A stretch of 64,000 nucleotides of DNA, from assembly GCF_000306765.2 (NCBI RefSeq), contig NC_017941.2:806001-870000 (forward strand), written 5' to 3'. Of this stretch, positions 52,912 to 60,064 are shown piece by piece. Every line of letters starts with the position of its first letter. Within the stretch, counting starts at the first letter, position 1. The DNA is from Haloferax mediterranei ATCC 33500. GTDB taxonomy: Archaea; Halobacteriota; Halobacteria; Halobacteriales; Haloferacaceae. Made by a program: the position numbers and the translations under genes. A model generated the notes under the pieces. That model saw only the letters and a list, made by a program, of their open reading frames with translations. It had not been told where the DNA came from and searched no databases.

Positions 52912-54219
52912 ATGCCTTCCGACCCGAAGCAGTCGGTCGCAACCCTCCGGAAGAAACTCCGGAACGGAAACCGCGGCGGGTGCGACCGCGACCGCGAACT
53001 TCTGCTTGACTTCTCGGACGAACTCCGCCTGTTGCGCGAAGACTACGGCCACTACCGACACGAGAAGCTTCTCAGACACAACGTCCGTATCAGCGAGAAC
53101 GCAGACACCTGCCTCCACGAGACGCTCGTCAGAGAGCGGGAGGGCGACACCGAAGACGACGAGACGTTCTACGACGCCAAGGACGCCGCGAAGGTCGTCG
53201 TTCGCTGGATTCACGACACTTACGACATCGAAGACGGCTCCCAAGAGACGAACCGCGACTACCGCGTCGCGTTCCGCCTCTTCGCGAAGCACGTCACCCG
53301 CGGTGACGACATCCCCGACACTCACTCGTGGGTCTCGACGAAGACCAGCCGGGACTACCAGCCGGAACCCGACGAGGCCGACATGCTCGACCTCGAACGC
53401 GATGTCGAGGCGATGATCGACGCGGCGCGGAACCCCCGCGACAAGGCGCTCATCGCGCTGCAGTTTGAGGGCGGCTTCCGCGGCGGCGAACTCTACGACA
53501 TGCGCGTTGAGGACATCACCGACGGAAAGCACTCGCTGAAGGTTCGCGTCGACGGGAAGCGCGGCGAACACGACGTGCACCTCATCATGGCCGTTCCGTA
53601 CGTCAAGCGATGGCTCGCCGAGCACCCCGGCGACCGCGAGGACTACCTCTGGACGAAGCTCACCGAGCCGGCTCGATTCAGCTACACGCGCTTCCTCCAG
53701 TGTTTCAAGGCCGCGGGCGAGCGCGCTGGCGTTCGGAAGCCCGTCACGCCGACGAACTTCCGGAAGTCGAACGCCTACTGGCTCGCGACGCGCGAGAAGT
53801 CCCAAGCGTTCATCGAGGACCGGCAGGGTCGCGCCCGCGGGTCGCCCGTCATCTCTCGGTACGTGGCGAAGTTCTCCGGGGAGACGCAGGAACTCCAGTA
53901 CGCCGCGATGCACGGGCTCGAAGTCGTCGAAACGGAGACGAAAGATGTCGCGCCCGTCACGTGCCCGCGTTGCGAGAAAGAGACGCCACGCGAGCGGGGC
54001 TTTTGCATTCACTGCAATCAGTCGCTCGACCTCGAAGCGAAGGAACTGCTCGACCAGCTCGGGACGGCCATCGACGACAAGGTGGTCGAGGCGGACGACG
54101 CCGACACTCGGCGCGACCTGCTTCGCGCCCGGCGGACGCTCGACGAGCGCCCGGCGATGATGGACACCGACGAGCTTCACGAGTTGGCCTCCCGGTTTTC
54201 CCTCTCTGACGAGGCCTGA
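52912..54219 (+). CDS. Tyrosine recombinase (integrase) with C-terminal zinc ribbon
   Basis: A 435-residue integrase. After an N-terminal SAM-like domain (1-150), the catalytic core shows the box I Arg in FEGGFRGGELYDMR, a box II-like TPTNFRKSNAYWLA with Arg but without the usual HxxR His, and SPVISRYVAKFSG with the likely nucleophile Tyr. A C-terminal CPRCEKETPRERGFCIHC zinc ribbon is typical of haloarchaeal element integrases. It lies next to tRNA-3'-end-like sequences, which supports site-specific integration. Convergent with a set of tiny genes. Confidence 0.9.
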   Translation: MPSDPKQSVATLRKKLRNGNRGGCDRDRELLLDFSDELRLLREDYGHYRHEKLLRHNVRISENADTCLHETLVREREGDTEDDETFYDAKDAAKVVVRWIHDTYDIEDGSQETNRDYRVAFRLFAKHVTRGDDIPDTHSWVSTKTSRDYQPEPDEADMLDLERDVEAMIDAARNPRDKALIALQFEGGFRGGELYDMRVEDITDGKHSLKVRVDGKRGEHDVHLIMAVPYVKRWLAEHPGDREDYLWTKLTEPARFSYTRFLQCFKAAGERAGVRKPVTPTNFRKSNAYWLATREKSQAFIEDRQGRARGSPVISRYVAKFSGETQELQYAAMHGLEVVETETKDVAPVTCPRCEKETPRERGFCIHCNQSLDLEAKELLDQLGTAIDDKVVEADDADTRRDLLRARRTLDERPAMMDTDELHELASRFSLSDEA

Positions 54220-54338
54220 AGCGCGACCTCGAAGATGCGCCCGATATCGTCGTCTTTGAACTCCTCGTAGAGTCGCTCAAATAGCTCGCGTTCCTCTTCG
54301 GTCAGGGTGTCCCGAGGCGGCGACTCGGCGCGGCTCAT
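54177..54338 (-). CDS. Tiny acidic helical protein
   Basis: A 53-residue protein MSRAESPPRDTLTEEERELF and onward, almost entirely helical and acidic. Its 3' end overlaps the integrase gene by 43 bp, and its start overlaps the upstream zinc-finger stop by 4 bp. Such small genes opposite the integrase are common in haloarchaeal integrative elements; an excision or regulatory role is possible. Confidence 0.65.
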   Translation of the reverse strand: MSRAESPPRDTLTEEERELFERLYEEFKDDDIGRIFEVALQASSERENREANS

Positions 54339-54604
54339 GGGTCGACCCTCCGGTTGGGGCGGTGGGGACAATCGCGGCGTTTCCCGTCCTCGTCGGGGCC
54401 GCGGTTGGCCGCCCGGCCGTGGCCGTACTCCGTGCGGTCCGGGCCGACGGTGATCCAGAACCCGCAGACCTTGCAGTAGGCGGTGTGGTTCGGGTTGGTG
54501 ACGGGAACGAGGTGGTCCGGCAGGTCGATATCTGCGGCTTCGTCGATTTCGGCCTCGAAGCGCCCGCAGTTCCCGCGTGAGGGGATGGTTTCGGAGGGAA
54601 TCAT
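54335..54604 (-). CDS. Small zinc-finger protein of the integrative element
   Basis: An 89-residue protein with a YCKVCGFWITVGPDRTEYGHG finger (CxxC and His) and a second RDCPHRP near the C-terminus, consistent with one zinc site. ATG at 54604; 4-bp overlaps with both neighbours show translational coupling in a four-gene minus-strand operon. Function unknown. Confidence 0.7.
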   Translation of the reverse strand: MIPSETIPSRGNCGRFEAEIDEAADIDLPDHLVPVTNPNHTAYCKVCGFWITVGPDRTEYGHGRAANRGPDEDGKRRDCPHRPNRRVDP

Positions 54605-54933
54605 TCGTCGCCTCCGGCGAGATTGTACTTCCGGACGATGAGCCCGTCGCGGAACTCGCTGGCGTGTTCGGCGGCGGCTTCCAGTGCGGTTGCGAGCGCC
54701 CGGGCCTGTTCGGGCGTGAAGGTCGTCGCCGTACTGAGGCTTCGGAACTCCTCGCCGACCTCAAAGACGACCGAGCCCTGCGAGGCTTCGACGTAGAGGT
54801 GGTTCACGCGGTCTTCGACCTCCGCGGAGATGCTTCCCCTGACGGTCGTCGATTCGATATCGAGGGTGACGGCGAGTTCGTTCGCGCCGGCATTCGCCTG
54901 CGCGTCGGGGACTGGGGAGTTCCAGTCACTCAT
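54601..54933 (-). CDS. Hypothetical protein of the integrative element
   Basis: A 110-residue acidic protein with a beta-strand-rich N-terminal half (NELAVTLDIESTTVRGSIS, VNHLYVEASQGSVVFEVG) and a helical TFTPEQARALATALEAAAEH. No Cys, no membrane helix. Overlaps by 4-8 bp with the genes either side, in the same operon. I recall similar proteins in other haloarchaeal proviruses, but no function is known. Confidence 0.68.
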   Translation of the reverse strand: MSDWNSPVPDAQANAGANELAVTLDIESTTVRGSISAEVEDRVNHLYVEASQGSVVFEVGEEFRSLSTATTFTPEQARALATALEAAAEHASEFRDGLIVRKYNLAGGDE

Positions 54934-55132
54934 CTGCAGTCACCTCCTGTTCGAGGTCGCTCGCGCGAACGAATCCGAGTTCACATCCACACGGGACGAC
55001 GGTGTGGCGGCCGGGTTCGTTGGTGGTGAAGCCCTCGATGGGCGTGGTGCAGACGGGGCAGTTGGACGGTGATTCCTCTCTCGGGTCGCGGGGTTTATCT
55101 CGCCCCCGCGAGTGGGTTAGTTCGGTCGTCAT
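54926..55132 (-). CDS. Small zinc-binding protein, first gene of the element operon
   Basis: A 68-residue protein with NCPVCTTPIEGFTTNEPG and a second VPCGCELGFV pair, giving a four-Cys site. The N-terminus TTELTHSRGRDKPRDPR is basic and could contact nucleic acid. It is the promoter-proximal gene of the four-gene operon, whose upstream region holds a nested hairpin at 55146-55218. Confidence 0.68.
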   Translation of the reverse strand: MTTELTHSRGRDKPRDPREESPSNCPVCTTPIEGFTTNEPGRHTVVPCGCELGFVRASDLEQEVTADE

Positions 55133-55145
55133 TGGCTGTAAGCGA

Positions 55146-55218
55146 CGACCCTCACCGGGCTCCTGCTGGTACAGGGGTCCGGGGTTTCTACCGGACCAGT
55201 AAGCACCGGTGAGAGTCG
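55146..55218. repeat. Nested inverted repeats upstream of the element operon
   Basis: Outer arms CGACCCTCACCGG (55146-55158) and CCGGTGAGAGTCG (55206-55218) pair at 12 of 13 positions. An inner perfect stem GGTCCGG/CCGGACC (55176-55182 and 55191-55197) has an 8-nt loop. Together they make a 73-nt cruciform-like structure lying 14 bp upstream of the minus-strand operon start. A regulatory hairpin, recombination site or small structured RNA are all possible. Confidence 0.65.
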
Positions 55219-55351
55219 TCTGTATTGATCAACTAGTCCATCCGATATAAACCTTGACTACTATAGTTAGTCTACCAGAACAACTTTAGTTAGCTAATTT
55301 AGATACAAGGGTGGATGCTTTTGAACTGCGGTGATTCCATTGGTTGAGTAC

Positions 55352-55618
55352 ATGGTCGAACGAATCTCGTGGTTCTCGCCGGCAGATTACGAGATTTTTC
55401 TCTTCTTCGAAGCCCATGATATTGGCGCGACCTCGAAAGTCGTTGCTCACAATATCGACTACAACGACGTGTATGTGAACAAGCGAATGCGCGTACTCGA
55501 GGATGCCGGCTTCTTCACCAACACGAACGGGATTTACGAACTCACAGACTTTGGTCGGGCCTTCCTCGCAGGTGAGGTTGAGGCGGCCGAAGTCGAAGCT
55601 CTTGACGACAGCGAGTAG
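55352..55618 (+). CDS. PhiH1-repressor-like winged-helix protein
   Basis: An 88-residue DNA-binding protein starting MVERISWFSPADYEIFLFFE, with AHNIDYNDVYVNKRMRVLED as the recognition-helix region and AGFFTNTNGIYELTDFGRAF as the wing, ending in an acidic EAAEVEALDDSE tail. It resembles the repressor family named for halophage PhiH1. The ATG at 55352 is preferred over 55331. It is divergent from the element operon, a layout typical for a repressor, and is followed by dispersed repeat copy C. Confidence 0.75.
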   Translation: MVERISWFSPADYEIFLFFEAHDIGATSKVVAHNIDYNDVYVNKRMRVLEDAGFFTNTNGIYELTDFGRAFLAGEVEAAEVEALDDSE

Positions 55619-55639
55619 TTGACTTGCGGCGGTGTCTGT

Positions 55640-55708
55640 GAGCACGGCATGCTAGGAGTGGCTAGTGAGTGCGAAAAGATTGGGAGGGTGGTGTCCGGAA
55701 TGTCCGGA
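55640..55708 (+). repeat. Dispersed repeat, copy C
   Basis: Begins AGCACGGCATGCTAGGAGTG and ends GGTGTCCGGAATGTCCGGA, diverged from copies A and B but clearly related across its length, including the GCGAAAAGATTGGG core. It starts 21 bp after the winged-helix stop codon and continues into TTTCCGTCGAC (55714-55724), as copy B does. Confidence 0.75.
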
Positions 55709-55889
55709 TGGTGGTTTCCGTCGACACTGTTTTTGAGCCAGTTTGAGAAGTGAATACACTGTTGAGTTGAAATCACTCCAGCGTCCGCAAATAGTTGCTA
55801 TAGTTCTCATATTACTATAACTTCCAGTAACCGGCTCGGGCGCTTGATAGTCGAACGCCGGGCAAAATGGTTCTAAACCAGATAATATT

Positions 55890-56384
55890 TCAGTGATTCT
55901 TGTAATCAAAATAATACTCGTAGATATGGATTGAGACTACAGCTACCACAAGAAGGTCAGCAACAAATTCATACTGAATTCTTGATTGATGGATGTACAG
56001 ATATATCCCTAAAATTATTGATAATATGCCATAGTTGAAAATACGCTGTTGTAGATCCCACCATATTCGTCGGACAGCGCCAAAAACCTCTACCTTGAAC
56101 GATATAACTAACAGTACGAATCCGTATGAAAACATGAGTAGAGCCCCCTGCGGTGGTGTATCTAAGCCGAGAACTAAAGCTATTGCTGCAAACGTGATTG
56201 AAGCAAGGTTGAGCGACTTTGATGCGTAGCGCTCCACCTCTTTCTTAACTCGGGCTTCGCCCTCTTCAAATCCTCCTAAGAACTTTGACTTGTCTTTATA
56301 AAGTAGTAGGGTTGTTTCAACAGCCATAGAGGTGACAAGTATAATAAAGAAGGTGATTTCAGTGGGTGGGAGGCTACAGTCCAT
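55890..56384 (-). CDS. Four-TM membrane protein, third gene of an unknown cassette
   Basis: A 164-residue protein: MDCSLPPTEITFFIILVTSM begins with a first helix; a charged FLGGFEEGEARVKKEVERYA stretch, then three more helices, and a C-terminal YEYYFDYKNH. The start codon overlaps the upstream zinc-ribbon stop by one base, so the three genes form an operon. AT-rich codon use is unlike the surrounding GC-rich element genes. A membrane effector role is possible but not demonstrated. Confidence 0.68.
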   Translation of the reverse strand: MDCSLPPTEITFFIILVTSMAVETTLLLYKDKSKFLGGFEEGEARVKKEVERYASKSLNLASITFAAIALVLGLDTPPQGALLMFSYGFVLLVISFKVEVFGAVRRIWWDLQQRIFNYGILSIILGIYLYIHQSRIQYEFVADLLVVAVVSIHIYEYYFDYKNH

Positions 56385-56560
56385 TACTCGTTAAGAGACT
56401 TCCCACATTCCTCGCATTCAGAACGAATCGCCGGATTAGGCGTGTTGCAATGTGGACAGGACATGTACGGTGCGTGCAGGCAGAGTGATTCAATCTGACT
56501 GCATTCACTACACTCTCCGAGGCCCTTGAATCGGCCGCAGTCTGAGCAAAAGAACCACAT
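56384..56560 (-). CDS. Double zinc-ribbon mini-protein
   Basis: A 58-residue protein from the ATG at 56560 (MWFFCSDCGRFKGLGECSEC) with four CxxC knuckles: FCSDCG, ECSECS, SCPHCN and ECEECG. Eight cysteines would bind two zinc ions in tandem ribbons. An upstream in-frame start at 56647 would overlap the preceding gene by 86 bp and is less likely. It sits between a cytosolic protein gene and a membrane protein gene, with 1-bp spacing on both sides. Confidence 0.72.
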   Translation of the reverse strand: MWFFCSDCGRFKGLGECSECSQIESLCLHAPYMSCPHCNTPNPAIRSECEECGKSLNE

Positions 56561-56561
56561 T

Positions 56562-57239
56562 CTACGGGAGAAACCGTGTCTCTCGTAGGAACACACGGAA
56601 TTCTTTATTCCCATCGACTGTCGGTAATTCAGACTTAACTTGTTCAAAGCGATAAGGACAGACGGTCTCAGACATCACATCATCATCACAAATTTGCTCA
56701 GCTAGTTCTTCAACCTCAACAACCCATCTTGGGTATGAGCGCAACACAATGCCAGTGTGATCCTCCTCTTCATCTAAAATACTCAAATAGAATCCGGCTT
56801 GACCCTGAACATCGCTATTGTCCCCCACGAAGGCACTCACATATTTTTCACCATTATACTCGATTAGTTCAATCTCATCCTCCTCATCTCTTACTTCTCT
56901 CTCTCGCTGTTCTCTCTTCGATTCTACTTCATCATAGATGATTTCAAGACGTTCTGTAAGCTCGCTTTGCCAATCTTCTGCGCTCTCATCAGGGCGACAT
57001 GCAATTTGATACTCCCCCTCACCATACCACGCCACAAGGCCATAAGCTGCGAGACGGTAGAGGCGACTGTTGAGTGCACTCTCACTAGGGATATTATTTG
57101 GATCATCACCTCTTTGAATGGATTTATATCGGAGGTCCTCAACATTGAATTCCTTATTCTGGAATATCTCCCACGCATCCAGATACGTATCTATACAACC
57201 ATCAATTCCGGGTAACTTCCCTGTATATCTAGTTTGCAT
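56562..57239 (-). CDS. Unknown protein, first gene of a three-gene cassette
   Basis: A 225-residue protein. The N-terminal 80 residues (SALNSRLYRLAAYGLVAWYG, EGEYQIACRP) look like a winged-helix fold; a charged coiled coil follows (residues about 92-125, ERLEIIYDEVESKREQRERE), and the C-terminal 100 residues form a mixed alpha/beta domain. Its stop lies one base before the zinc-ribbon start. The arrangement of DNA-binding-like protein, zinc ribbon and membrane protein in one AT-rich operon suggests an acquired system. Confidence 0.65.
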   Translation of the reverse strand: MQTRYTGKLPGIDGCIDTYLDAWEIFQNKEFNVEDLRYKSIQRGDDPNNIPSESALNSRLYRLAAYGLVAWYGEGEYQIACRPDESAEDWQSELTERLEIIYDEVESKREQREREVRDEEDEIELIEYNGEKYVSAFVGDNSDVQGQAGFYLSILDEEEDHTGIVLRSYPRWVVEVEELAEQICDDDVMSETVCPYRFEQVKSELPTVDGNKEFRVFLRETRFLP

Positions 57240-57397
57240 AACTCAGTCAGTATCGCATACTGAGAGATGGAATATCTTAAATGTTTTTTCATTATAGTCT
57301 CGGGGAGGGTGCAAGATAGTCTAGAAAATGAGTGTGGACGCGATTTAGCGAGAAATCAGCCAATTTGCCATCAAATCGAGTTACACGACCTGTACTG

Positions 57398-57427
57398 GTT
57401 ACAGGCGATTCCTCATTGGATTGAAGT
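57398..57427 (+). repeat. Degenerate CRISPR-type repeat
   Basis: GTTACAGGCGATTCC followed by TCATTGGATTGAAGT matches the 43400 repeat at 23 of 30 positions by eye, keeping the GTTACAG start and TTGAAG end. There is no second copy beside it. It directly precedes a truncated winged-helix gene, as the CRISPR unit at 45004 does. Confidence 0.45.
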
Positions 57428-57436
57428 CCCAAAATC

Positions 57437-57583
57437 ATGGCCTACAACATTGACTACGACCGGCAATACGTCCACAAGCGACTTCGTTCGCTTGCAGACG
57501 TAGGGTTGTTGACAAGTGAGGAAGGCGTCTACGAACTCACAGACTTATCGTTCCTCGAATTTAGGCGACGGCATACATTCTGA
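57437..57583 (+). pseudogene. Truncated PhiH1-repressor-like winged-helix gene
   Basis: Reads MAYNIDYDRQYVHKRLRSLA then DVGLLTSEEGVYELTDLSFL before a frame end at 57583. It matches the second half of the intact protein at 55352-55618 (AHNIDYNDVYVNKRMRVLED) but lacks the first helices and the acidic tail. The 48-codon frame may be expressed but is probably a remnant. Confidence 0.65.
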
Positions 57584-57680
57584 AAATCCGACTGCTTACA
57601 TAGGAGAGTTATTTCAATAGGGGTATCGGAGACGAATCATCCAGTTATCAAAACATAACAGAATTCGATAATATGCTACT

Positions 57681-58670
57681 CTACAACCCCACATACCGCC
57701 GCCCGTTCGTCTCCCCTCTCGCCTCGACCAGATTATAATCAGCCAACTTCCGCAAGTCCCGCCGTAACGACCGCGCCGTCCGATCATCACTAGACGCCTC
57801 CACATACAACGGCTGCAGTTCACCCATCTTCAGCGGCCCGTGCTCCCGCACAATCTCCAAGAGCGTCGATTCGTGCGGCTTCAGTTGACTTGTCGTCTTC
57901 TGCCGCAACTCACCACGGGCTAACGGAACTGCCTCATCCACAACCACCGAAGTCACCTCCCCATCACCGGCCAGCTTCGCTGCCCGGTACAGCGACCGAA
58001 TCGCGACTCGAGCGTCACCCGCTGCGTGGTCGGCAATCCGCTCCAGGATCGACTCCGAAACACCGTACTGCATCCCCTCGCGAACCCGAGCATCGAGAAT
58101 CTCGACCAACTCCGAAACCCGGTATGGCTCGCAGTAAATCCGAACCCCGGAGCGGAACCGCGAGTGAACACGCTCGTCCATCGAGGCGAACAGCTCCTGC
58201 TCGCGATTCGTAATTAACACGAGCGTCAGTTCCGGAATCGCGTCCAGACTGTACAGCAGACCCGTGTCATCGATTCGGTCGACTTCGTCGAGGATGACGA
58301 CGTACGGCTTGTCGACCGACTCTCGAAGTCGTTTCAGGAGGATATCCTGCGCCGTCGACTGTCGGTGCAAATCCCACACTCGCCCGACTTCATCGAGGAT
58401 GTCGTAGAGGAGCATCCACGGCCGATGGTCGTTCCAGCAGTTGACGTACCTCGTTTTCACGTCGGCCTCTGCTTCGAGTTGGGTGAGTCCGTAGCGCGCG
58501 GTCGTCGTCTTCCCGACGCCGGATGGCCCGGTAACGATTGTATTCGAACCAGTGTTCCCCTCGATAATCGGTGAGAGGGCCGTCGAGAGGAGGTTTAGCT
58601 CGTGGTTTCGGTGGACAAGATCAGCGGGAACGAACGCGTCGACATCGAATACCTCCTCTCGGGTGATCAT
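57681..58670 (-). CDS. Orc1/Cdc6-family replication initiator
   Basis: A 329-residue AAA+ ATPase. Walker A is TGPSGVGKTT (47-56), Walker B VILDEVDRID (D128, E129), and sensor 1 LVLITNREQ. A C-terminal winged-helix domain begins near SQLKPHESTLLEIVREHGPL. Shorter than chromosomal Orc1 (about 400 residues), as in plasmid and provirus initiators. The upstream AT-rich region and TGTCCG doublets at 58718-58733 could be part of an origin or operator. Its first 11 codons and upstream DNA are duplicated at 52074-52169. Confidence 0.9.
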   Translation of the reverse strand: MITREEVFDVDAFVPADLVHRNHELNLLSTALSPIIEGNTGSNTIVTGPSGVGKTTTARYGLTQLEAEADVKTRYVNCWNDHRPWMLLYDILDEVGRVWDLHRQSTAQDILLKRLRESVDKPYVVILDEVDRIDDTGLLYSLDAIPELTLVLITNREQELFASMDERVHSRFRSGVRIYCEPYRVSELVEILDARVREGMQYGVSESILERIADHAAGDARVAIRSLYRAAKLAGDGEVTSVVVDEAVPLARGELRQKTTSQLKPHESTLLEIVREHGPLKMGELQPLYVEASSDDRTARSLRRDLRKLADYNLVEARGETNGRRYVGL

Positions 58671-58733
58671 TTTGCTGGAGATATCGATGTGAGGGGTACT
58701 TAATCGGTTGTGAGAACTGTCCGAATTGTCCGA
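58638..58733. repeat. 96-bp direct repeat, right copy
   Basis: Covers the first 11 codons of the Orc1/Cdc6 gene and 63 bp upstream, ending in TGTCCGAATTGTCCGA. It matches 52074-52169 with three mismatches. The segment between the copies contains the integrase, tiny-gene operon, winged-helix gene and the three-gene cassette. Confidence 0.88.
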
Positions 58734-58773
58734 ATCTAAGATGGATAGTCAATACAGCGGTTCTCTAATCAAA

Positions 58774-59439
58774 TTAGTCCAGTGTGATTAGCGGTTCGAG
58801 GTTATCACGACGTTCGCGAATACTCTCAATTTCTCCAGCCAGCTCAGACTCAAGGCTCACAACCTCACCAAATACTTTCTGAGTACGTTGTCGAATGAGT
58901 GGCCCTAACCCGATTGCACCGACTCCTTCTTTCCTCTCGTCGTAGGCGAGTACAGAAATCGTCCAAGCTTCATATTGGAATCCCCCCTCCTCAATGGCCT
59001 CTCCAATCTCTGGGTGAAGTAACTCCGAACGTAGTCGATAAACGAGCTCGTTTACCGACTTGATTTCTGCATAGAGTTCTTGAAGCTGCACAAACAGCTC
59101 GTCGTTGACGGCTGCTATGAGTTGCTCGTTGTTGGCACCATCCCACGCGTCAGTCTGGTACTGGTCAATGACATAGTGATCCGCGCCTGTTTTTTCTTTT
59201 TCACCATACTGGAGCTCTTCAATCGTCTTCAGCGTCGAACTAGCTATCTGGTCGTTGATCGAGCACTCTTTTTGAATTGCCCGCAATTGCATCTCTACGT
59301 TTGAGAGTTCCCGACGTTTACTCTCGCGACGGTCAAGCCGAAAGGCAGTCCAGACTCCAAGAAGGGTCGCTGATGCTGTGGTGACAAAACCAGTAATTTG
59401 ACCCCATGGGAGCTGCGTCAAATCCATCAACTGTGACAT
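58774..59439 (-). CDS. Membrane-anchored coiled-coil protein, unknown
   Basis: A 221-residue protein with one N-terminal hydrophobic segment (WGQITGFVTTASATLLGVWT) and a long helical, charged remainder (RLDRRESKRRELSNVEMQLR, then VSLESELAGEIESIRERRDN). Probably anchored with a cytosolic coiled coil. Co-oriented with the Orc1/Cdc6 gene, 104 bp upstream of it. No characterised family recognised. Confidence 0.6.
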   Translation of the reverse strand: MSQLMDLTQLPWGQITGFVTTASATLLGVWTAFRLDRRESKRRELSNVEMQLRAIQKECSINDQIASSTLKTIEELQYGEKEKTGADHYVIDQYQTDAWDGANNEQLIAAVNDELFVQLQELYAEIKSVNELVYRLRSELLHPEIGEAIEEGGFQYEAWTISVLAYDERKEGVGAIGLGPLIRQRTQKVFGEVVSLESELAGEIESIRERRDNLEPLITLD

Positions 59440-59510
59440 CCAAACCGACGAACTACACCTTTGTGCTTCACGTACTCTGATATGCAGAATGGAGTCGGTA
59501 GTGAGTTTAA

Positions 59511-59750
59511 TTAAATACTGTCTCGGGTTGCCCCATCACCGTTCACCCGATATATCTTCGCCACACACTGCTCCTCTAACACCTCCGGAACTTCCACGTC
59601 CCCGCCAAACACAGCGTACTCTTCACCGGCCACAATCTGCGGCGGCGAAATCACGATTCCGTTCCCCGACCGGTACGCGGACCGCTTGTCGGCTTGCAGG
59701 AGCGCTTGAAGCAGTTCGATTCGTTCGGCCTCTGACTCGGCTACTGCCAT
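59511..59750 (-). CDS. Small hypothetical protein
   Basis: About 79 residues from the ATG at 59750 (MAVAESEAERIELLQALLQA), a helix followed by a beta-rich section GNGIVISPPQIVAGEEYAVF and CVAKIYRVNGDG. Typical of small conserved proteins in haloarchaeal proviruses. Function unknown. It is divergent from the membrane-protein run starting at 59921. Confidence 0.55.
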   Translation of the reverse strand: MAVAESEAERIELLQALLQADKRSAYRSGNGIVISPPQIVAGEEYAVFGGDVEVPEVLEEQCVAKIYRVNGDGATRDSI

Positions 59751-59920
59751 GGATATCACTGCTGTACCAATCTAGATAATAATCTTGGTGAGATGACCCG
59801 TCTTGACCACGCGAGACGGCCACCAACGACCCCCGACAAGTCCGGATTTTCAGAGTCTTATCGCGTCTTCTGGCGTTTCATGAACTGTCGGCGTTGCCGA
59901 ACGAGGGTCGCCGATACACC

Positions 59921-60064
59921 ATGACTGACGAAAATGAACGAACTCCAACCGGAGTTCACGGAGAAATCGCCGAGTACCGACGCTCGGAGGCCGAAGAGTG
60001 GGAATCGCTCTTCGCATCCGACGAAGCACACATCGACGACGTGGAGGACTCGTTCGATGGGTGA
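59921..60064 (+). CDS. Tiny acidic protein at the head of the membrane-protein run
   Basis: A 47-residue acidic helical protein MTDENERTPTGVHGEIAEYR and onward, ending DDVEDSFDG. Its end overlaps the next start (60057) by 8 bp, so the two are translationally coupled. It opens the packed gene run of the putative virus-like module. Confidence 0.55.
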   Translation: MTDENERTPTGVHGEIAEYRRSEAEEWESLFASDEAHIDDVEDSFDG

